Of a DNA stretch of 64,000 bases, positions 59,664 through 64,000 are shown piece by piece. Positions within the stretch are counted from its first letter, which is position 1. Each line of letters opens with the position of its first letter. The position numbers were made by a program, and so were the translations under genes. Source of the stretch: Hyphomicrobium_B sp001006785 (GTDB taxonomy: Bacteria > Pseudomonadota > Alphaproteobacteria > Rhizobiales > Hyphomicrobiaceae); NCBI RefSeq assembly GCF_001006785.1, contig NZ_CDHO01000001.1, forward strand, positions 1-64,000, given 5' to 3'. The notes below the pieces were generated by a model. The model ran no database searches. It saw only the letters and a program-made list of their open reading frames with translations, and was not told the origin of the DNA.

Positions 59664-60543
59664 GCTTAGGTTTCAGCACGTCGGACAACCGCACTTTCGC
59701 CGATCCTGGCGCGAGCGGTTTTTGCTGGCTTTCGTGCGGCACCCAGCCGGTCAGCGTGATGATCTCGAAGGTTGCGGGAATGCGGCCGTCGGGAAGGCCG
59801 AAGCTTTCCTGATAGACTTCGGCGGCTCGCAGCAGCAGGCGTCGCGAGACGGGTTTGCGGCTACGCTCGATCAGCATGTTGCTTGCCGCCATCGCCTTCA
59901 GATCGCGCATCAGCGCCAAGGGCGATCCATACGTCACGCGCACCGGATCGCTGTCGGCGACGGGAAGCGCGAAACCGGCGCGCTGCAGCAGGCTCCCCAA
60001 TTCGCGCACATCGGCGAACGGCGCGACGCGGGGCGAGGCCCCGCCGTAGAGTTCCTCTTCGGCGAGCAACCATGACTCGCGCAATTCTCTCAGCGTTTCG
60101 CCGCCGAGGAGCGCTCCGAGGAAAAGCCCGTCGGGTTTCAGGGCGCGGTTGATCTGCGCGAGCACGCCCGGGATATCGTTGATCAGATGCAGCGAGAGGC
60201 CCGACACGACGAGATCGAGGCTTTGCGGTGCGAACGGCAGGGCATCGTCTTTGGCCGCTACCTTTTGTGCCGTCGAAAGCTCGACGCAGCGCTCGGACGG
60301 CTCGACATCGATGATCTCGCCAATGTTCGGAAGCTGGCGAAGGCGCGCGGCGAGCAGGCCGTGGTATGCGCCAACGCTCGCAGCCACCGCGAAGTCGCGG
60401 CGCACGATGCTCAAGCGATCCGCAAAGTCGTCGGCAACGCGAGACAAGAGAAAATCCGGCAACTCGGCATCGCCCTGGGCCGCGATGCGGTTTCTCCGCT
60501 CCCGGATCAGTTTCTGGTCGAAAATCTGCGGCGCGCCAGCCAT
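59632..60543 (-). CDS. BioC/NDUFAF5-like SAM-dependent methyltransferase
   Basis: A 303-residue class I methyltransferase. An N-terminal FDQKLIRERRNRIAAQ is typical of the alphaproteobacterial group related to mitochondrial NDUFAF5 and to BioC. The SAM domain has VAASVGAYHGLLAARL in place of the standard glycine loop near 57, DALPFAPQSLDLVVSGLSLHL near 105 and ALKPDGLFLGALLGG near 145. BioC would suit the bioB gene 3 kb away, but the conserved placement next to comF and grxC argues for a general NDUFAF5-like role (hydroxylation or methylation in respiratory complex I assembly). Substrate unproved. The start is the ATG at 60543. Confidence 0.85.
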   Translation of the reverse strand: MAGAPQIFDQKLIRERRNRIAAQGDAELPDFLLSRVADDFADRLSIVRRDFAVAASVGAYHGLLAARLRQLPNIGEIIDVEPSERCVELSTAQKVAAKDDALPFAPQSLDLVVSGLSLHLINDIPGVLAQINRALKPDGLFLGALLGGETLRELRESWLLAEEELYGGASPRVAPFADVRELGSLLQRAGFALPVADSDPVRVTYGSPLALMRDLKAMAASNMLIERSRKPVSRRLLLRAAEVYQESFGLPDGRIPATFEIITLTGWVPHESQQKPLAPGSAKVRLSDVLKPKPKPDNPGAKE

Positions 60544-60599
60544 CGCAATCCGTCCATGAAGGTCTCGCTGCCGATGCGGCCTTGCGCTAAGTTGCAGCA

Positions 60600-61418
60600 A
60601 TGACGGCACGATCGACGACCGATGAGCAAAATTTTGCGCTGCAAGATGACACAGCGCCAGAGACTCGTGCTGCGCGACTCTTTCGCGCTTTCGGTCGCGC
60701 CGGACGAGCCACGCTCGATGTCTTGCTTCCGCCGCTCTGCCTCGCCTGCCGGACCCACATTACGGCGCATGATGCGCTTTGTCCGGCCTGCTGGCGACGG
60801 GTGAATTTCGTCAGGCCGCCGCTCTGCGACCGGCTCGGCCTGCCATTACCCTACGACACCGGCGGGCGAATGGTTTCGGCTGCCGCCGTGGCAGACCCTC
60901 CGGGCTTCGACCGCGCCCGCGCTGTCGCGAATTTCGACGGGGTGATGCGGGAGCTCATCCATGCGTTCAAATTCCACGATACGCATCATGCGCGCCATCT
61001 TTTTGGACGCTGGCTGGCGGAGGCCGGCCGCGAGCTGCTCGATGACGCCGACCTGCTGGTCCCTGCGCCGCTCGCGCGCTGGCGTCTACTCTCGCGGCGG
61101 TTCAATCAAGCCCAAATTCTTGCAGCCGAAACGGGACGGCTCGCGAATAAGCCGGTGAGACCGTTCGCGCTTGTCCGTTCACGCTCGACGCCGCATCAGG
61201 TTGGGCTTACGCGCGCCCAGCGCCAGCGGAACGTATCCGGCGTCTTTCGTGTGCCGTCGAACGAAATCGCGTCGATCGCGGGGAAAAACGTCGTTCTGAT
61301 CGACGATGTCATCACCACAGGCGCTACGGCTTCCGCTGCTGCTCTGACGCTGAAGCGCGCCGGTGCGCGGCGCGTCGACGTGCTGGCGCTCGCGATCGTT
61401 GCCAACAGTTCATCTTGA
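60600..61418 (+). CDS. ComF-family phosphoribosyltransferase-like protein
   Basis: A 272-residue protein. A zinc-ribbon-like segment CLACRTHITAHDALCPACW near residues 47-65 precedes a PRTase-type domain with the PRPP motif VVLIDDVITTGATASAA near 230 and VPAPLARWRLLSRRFNQAQ near 155. ComF is needed for DNA uptake in some bacteria, but many ComF-family genes in non-competent alphaproteobacteria have unknown roles. No other competence genes are in the window. Divergent from the methyltransferase gene, with 56 bases between starts. Confidence 0.92.
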   Translation: MTARSTTDEQNFALQDDTAPETRAARLFRAFGRAGRATLDVLLPPLCLACRTHITAHDALCPACWRRVNFVRPPLCDRLGLPLPYDTGGRMVSAAAVADPPGFDRARAVANFDGVMRELIHAFKFHDTHHARHLFGRWLAEAGRELLDDADLLVPAPLARWRLLSRRFNQAQILAAETGRLANKPVRPFALVRSRSTPHQVGLTRAQRQRNVSGVFRVPSNEIASIAGKNVVLIDDVITTGATASAAALTLKRAGARRVDVLALAIVANSSS

Positions 61419-61533
61419 GGCCGAAAAACCGTGGCAAAGGCGCGCAAATGTCGCAATGCAGGTTGCATGACCTCGCGAACGCGGTAGTTTTGGGTTGGAC
61501 GATTTGGGAGGCGTACGGAGAGGCGCCGACGTT

Positions 61534-61806
61534 ATGCATAAGGTGACGGTCTACACGGCTGGGAATTGCTGTTACTGCCATATGGCAAAGGATCTTCTGA
61601 GACGCAAAGGAGCGGCGTTCGAGGAGATCGATCTGACGGGCCGAAGCGATTTGCGCGCGGACTTGAGAGCGCGCGCGGGCGGGCGGAACACGGTGCCGCA
61701 AATCTGGATCGGCAGCGTTCACGTCGGCGGTTGCGATGATCTTTTCGATCTCGAACGCTCGGGCAAGCTCGACGCGCTTCTGGCACAGACGACGTCGGCA
61801 TCGTGA
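61534..61806 (+). CDS. grxC: Glutaredoxin 3
   Basis: A 90-residue dithiol glutaredoxin. The active site reads CCYC (GNCCYCHMAKDLL) at about residues 11-14, where the standard class has CPYC; both redox cysteines are kept. The cis-proline loop TVPQIWIGSVHVGGCDD near 55 is normal. The start is the ATG at 61534, with GGAGAGG upstream; the longer frame from 61495 adds an untypical N-terminus. It is tightly linked to the nitrilase-family gene (start within a few bases of the stop), an arrangement usual in alphaproteobacteria. Confidence 0.95.
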   Translation: MHKVTVYTAGNCCYCHMAKDLLRRKGAAFEEIDLTGRSDLRADLRARAGGRNTVPQIWIGSVHVGGCDDLFDLERSGKLDALLAQTTSAS

Positions 61807-61808
61807 CG

Positions 61809-62693
61809 ATGACATCATCACCGCAGGCGGCGTCCAAATCGGTATTCCGGGCGGCGCTGGTCCAGATGTGCGCCGGTCGCGACGTTGCCCGCAACGTCTC
61901 TGACGCGGTGGCGCTCATCGGCGAGGCCGCGGCGCAGCAGGCCGCATACGTGCAAACACCGGAATGCACGACGCTGATGGAAGTCGATACCGAGCGGCTG
62001 ATGGCCGAAACCAAGCCGGAAGCAGGCAACGCCTCTCTCGCGGCGTTTTCTCAAGCTGCAGCGGACAAGAAAATCTGGCTGCACATCGGCTCTATGGCGG
62101 TGAAGATCGGAGAGCGGCGGCTTGCGAACCGCTCCTACCTCTTCGCGCCCAATGGCGATGTCAGCGCCCGCTACGATAAAATCCATATGTTCGACGTCGA
62201 TCTCGGCAAGGGCGAGGTCTACAGCGAAAGCGTCAACTATCAGGCAGGCTCCAACGCGGTGATTTCCGAATTGCCCTGGGGACGCCTCGGCCTGACGATT
62301 TGCTACGACCTTCGCTTTCCGGCGCTGCACCGGGCACTCGCCAAGGCCGGAGCGTCGTTCATTGCGGGACCTGCCGCCTTCACGCGCATCACCGGCGAAG
62401 CGCATTGGCATACGCTGCTCAGAGCACGCGCGATCGAAACCGAAACGTTCATCGTGGCGGCAGCGCAAGGCGGCCGTCATGAAAATGGCCGCGAGACGTT
62501 CGGGCACAGCCTGATCATCTCGCCGTGGGGCGAAATTCTAGGCGAAGGCGGAACAGAGCCTGGCGTCGTGATCGGCGACATCGATACGCAGCGTATTGAC
62601 GAAGTCCGGCGCAAAATCCCATCTCTGACGCATGACCGAACGTTCTCCGTCGTCGAGGAGCGGGCGTCGCGGCTCGAGACCATAAGAAAATAG
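61809..62693 (+). CDS. Nitrilase-superfamily amidase (Nit-like deaminated glutathione amidase)
   Basis: A 294-residue C-N hydrolase. The catalytic triad is visible: E in QTPECTTL near 46, K in YDKIHMFDVDL near 122 and C in LTICYDLRFP near 158. ALRFPALHRALAKAGA and HWHTLLRARAIETETFIV match the Nit1/Nit2-type branch that cleans up deaminated glutathione, consistent with a neighbouring glutaredoxin. The start is the ATG at 61809 or the GTG at 61803, which overlaps the grxC stop. It is followed without any gap by the DUF1178 gene. Confidence 0.92.
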   Translation: MTSSPQAASKSVFRAALVQMCAGRDVARNVSDAVALIGEAAAQQAAYVQTPECTTLMEVDTERLMAETKPEAGNASLAAFSQAAADKKIWLHIGSMAVKIGERRLANRSYLFAPNGDVSARYDKIHMFDVDLGKGEVYSESVNYQAGSNAVISELPWGRLGLTICYDLRFPALHRALAKAGASFIAGPAAFTRITGEAHWHTLLRARAIETETFIVAAAQGGRHENGRETFGHSLIISPWGEILGEGGTEPGVVIGDIDTQRIDEVRRKIPSLTHDRTFSVVEERASRLETIRK

Positions 62694-63143
62694 ATGATCA
62701 AGTATCGCCTGGGCTGCGCTGACGGCCACGAGTTCGAAAGCTGGTTCCGGAGTATTGCCGACTACGATAAGCAGTCGCGCTCAGGCGCTGTGACTTGCCC
62801 GCTGTGCGCATCCACGGAGATCAGCAAACTGCCGATGGCGCCCGCTGTCGTGTCCGCGCGGGGCAACAAAGGTGCTCCAGCGCCGGAGCAACTGCCTGCT
62901 GTCGCCGCGCCGAGTGCGCCGCCCGCGGCCATGGCGACCGCGCTGCGCGCTTTCAAAAAAGCCGTCATGGAGAATTCCGAGGACGTCGGCGGGCGGTTCG
63001 CGGAGGAAGCGCGGAAGATTCATTTCGGCGAGGCGGAAGAGCGCAACATTCGCGGCAGCACGACCGCGGAGGAAGCGCAGTCGTTGCATCAGGACGGCGT
63101 TCCTTTCAGCATTCTGCCGGAGTTGCCTGAAGACCTCAACTAG
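62694..63143 (+). CDS. DUF1178-family protein
   Basis: A 149-residue protein. The N-terminus MIKYRLGCADGHEFESWFRS, CPLCASTEISKLPMAP with two cysteines near 35, and the C-terminal FAEEARKIHFGEAEERNIRG are typical of DUF1178. The central 30 residues are Pro/Ala-rich. The gene begins at the base after the nitrilase stop, so it is translationally coupled. The CxxC pair suggests zinc or redox chemistry, but the function is unknown. It commonly follows grxC and the amidase gene in alphaproteobacteria. Confidence 0.93.
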   Translation: MIKYRLGCADGHEFESWFRSIADYDKQSRSGAVTCPLCASTEISKLPMAPAVVSARGNKGAPAPEQLPAVAAPSAPPAAMATALRAFKKAVMENSEDVGGRFAEEARKIHFGEAEERNIRGSTTAEEAQSLHQDGVPFSILPELPEDLN

Positions 63144-63177
63144 GCGGGGCCTTGGGTCTGCGGTGGGGTTCCGTCCC

Positions 63178-63432
63178 TCAATGCCGGGCAATTTCGATCA
63201 GCGTGTATTTCAGTGCTTCCGGCAGCAACGCCGTCCTGAAGCTCGGCTGGGTGTAGCCCGCGGCCGTCCAGACGTAGGCTTCCTTGTCCGCCGTCCAAAT
63301 GCCCCGCAGGTGCCCGTCGCGTTCGATCAGAAGCCTGTCGGCGGATTTTTTCGCCAGGAAACCGAGTTGGACAAAGCTTTCGTCGCCTTGGAGTGCTTCA
63401 GCCAGAAGTCCTAAACGGACTGCTTTCTTCAT
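63178..63432 (-). CDS. Small conserved-looking protein of unknown function
   Basis: An 84-residue frame (MKKAVRLGLLAEALQGDESF...). It has a plausible helix-strand composition, an internal LLIERDGHLRGIWTADKEAYVW beta-like stretch and no signal peptide. The ATG at 63432 has only a weak AGGTCG upstream. It is convergent with the DUF1178 gene, 34 bases apart. I do not recognise the family; a chance ORF is possible in this GC-rich genome, but the composition looks coding. Confidence 0.6.
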   Translation of the reverse strand: MKKAVRLGLLAEALQGDESFVQLGFLAKKSADRLLIERDGHLRGIWTADKEAYVWTAAGYTQPSFRTALLPEALKYTLIEIARH

Positions 63433-63786
63433 GGATCGACCTGCAACCGGGGAGGGGATTTTAAAGAACGGCGGTCGATAAACGCCGTTGGACGCGCGCT
63501 GGCTCCCTGCTGTGATCTAAAATTTTTCCAAACTCAGCCGCTGCCCCGGAGATCATCCGGCTATAAACCTTTGCGCGAATTTCGGGTTTATTCCATTGAT
63601 CATATTGATAAATTTTCGATCACTTCGCCGACCCGGCGTCATATGGTCGATCCCGCGACGGCGCGCGACGGCCCTCAAGGACCGGCTGCGAAAGGCAGAG
63701 GCATTTTGGTGGTTGCGAGCGGGGCGTGACGCGCTAGAAACATTCAGCAATCAGGACCTGTCGATCCTGCGGAGACCACCCAGCAC
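63433..63786. promoter_or_regulatory. bioB upstream region
   Basis: 354 bases. 63590-63625 is AT-rich with TTGATCATATTGATAA and TTTTCGATCA, an imperfect TGATCA-type inverted arrangement, and is the best candidate for the bioB promoter/operator. I found no clear TTATnnATAA-type BioR box. Open frames on both strands here look spurious. Confidence 0.4.
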
Positions 63787-64000
63787 ATGACGTCAAACGT
63801 GACCCGACTCGATGCGTCCGCGCGCCCGTCACCCCGTGCGACGTCCGCGCCCCGTCACGATTGGACACGCGCAGAAGCGATGGCGCTCTACGATCTGCCG
63901 TTCATGGATTTGCTGTTCCGGGCGCAGATGGTGCACCGGGCCTCCTTCGATCCCAACAAGGTCCAGATGAGCCGGCTGCTGTCGATCAAGACGGGTGGCT
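63787..64000 (+). CDS. bioB: Biotin synthase (5' end; continues past the right edge)
   Basis: The first 71 residues of a radical-SAM enzyme that inserts sulfur into dethiobiotin. After a disordered 24-residue leader, DWTRAEAMALYDLPFMDLLF, then RAQMVHRASFDPNKVQMSRL and LSIKTGG match the BioB N-terminus. The CxxxCxxC cluster motif would follow just beyond the window. The start is the ATG at 63787. The identification rests on the N-terminal signature alone but is strong. Confidence 0.93.
   Translation, partial: MTSNVTRLDASARPSPRATSAPRHDWTRAEAMALYDLPFMDLLFRAQMVHRASFDPNKVQMSRLLSIKTGG

Noticed and set aside
59632..60543. Calling the methyltransferase bioC because bioB is nearby.
   Set aside because: The gene is 3 kb away, on the other strand and next to comF/grxC. 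The sequence resembles the NDUFAF5-like branch at least as well.
63590..63625. A BioR operator before bioB.
   Set aside because: The AT-rich TTGATCA/TGATAA sequence does not match the TTATnnATAA-type BioR box I know, so only a generic promoter region is called.

Overview
The window reads as chromosome of an alphaproteobacterial methylotroph of the order Hyphomicrobiales, most likely Hyphomicrobium or a close relative. The evidence is a GC-rich sequence, a serine-cycle gene set (formate-tetrahydrofolate ligase, serine-glyoxylate aminotransferase, malyl-CoA lyase, both malate-CoA ligase subunits and PEP carboxylase), and an alphaproteobacterial gene order around cobT-cobS-dnaJ-bolA-corC-aroKB-xerD. 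I see no phage, insertion sequence, CRISPR array or rRNA operon. The species is an inference; no marker such as 16S rRNA is present.

Layout. 1-2.8 kb: the 5' part of fhs, a VOC-fold protein and a membrane-anchored unknown. 2.8-7.8 kb: a phospho-signalling module made of a PP2C phosphatase, two FHA proteins and, divergently, a Ser/Thr kinase fused to a WD40 propeller. 7.8-15.7 kb: a bd-type quinol oxidase (cydAB), a degenerate nuclease-fold protein, a repeat-built secreted protein, a fatty acid desaturase and prmB. 15.7-24 kb: the serine-cycle operon sga-mcl-mtkA-mtkB-ppc on the minus strand, preceded by a LuxR-type regulator whose receiver domain has lost its phospho-acceptor aspartate. 24-34.6 kb: a coiled-coil unknown, tRNA-Arg(CCU), a second degenerate nuclease-fold protein, an extended CarD regulator, ferredoxin FdxA, an S4 protein coupled to a SUV3-like helicase, a DUF3108 protein, rpmB and a phytase-like esterase.

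34.6-45.1 kb: cobT, cobS, a J-domain protein, bolA, a CorC-type protein, the fused aroKB, a 47-residue membrane peptide, a secreted unknown and xerD. 45.2-52.9 kb: a flavin-binding-fold protein, a POT peptide transporter, accA, three paralogous YafK-type L,D-transpeptidases interrupted by a tyrosine-rich secreted protein, and a YqhA-family membrane protein. 53-64 kb: secA, a parvulin, argJ, tpm, mutT, a methyltransferase, comF, a glutaredoxin, a nitrilase-family amidase, a DUF1178 protein and the start of bioB.

The genes connect around one-carbon assimilation. fhs loads formate onto tetrahydrofolate. Sga, PEP carboxylase, malate-CoA ligase and malyl-CoA lyase carry out the glyoxylate, C4 and cleavage steps of the serine cycle. 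The remaining serine-cycle enzymes (glyA, hprA, gck, eno, mdh) are outside the window. The most unusual features are the aspartate-less regulator next to the serine-cycle operon, the divergent active-site loops of its PEP carboxylase, the kinase/FHA/phosphatase module, the three-gene L,D-transpeptidase expansion, two nuclease-fold proteins that have lost different catalytic residues, and a strong minus-strand terminator at 11.6 kb with no gene behind it.
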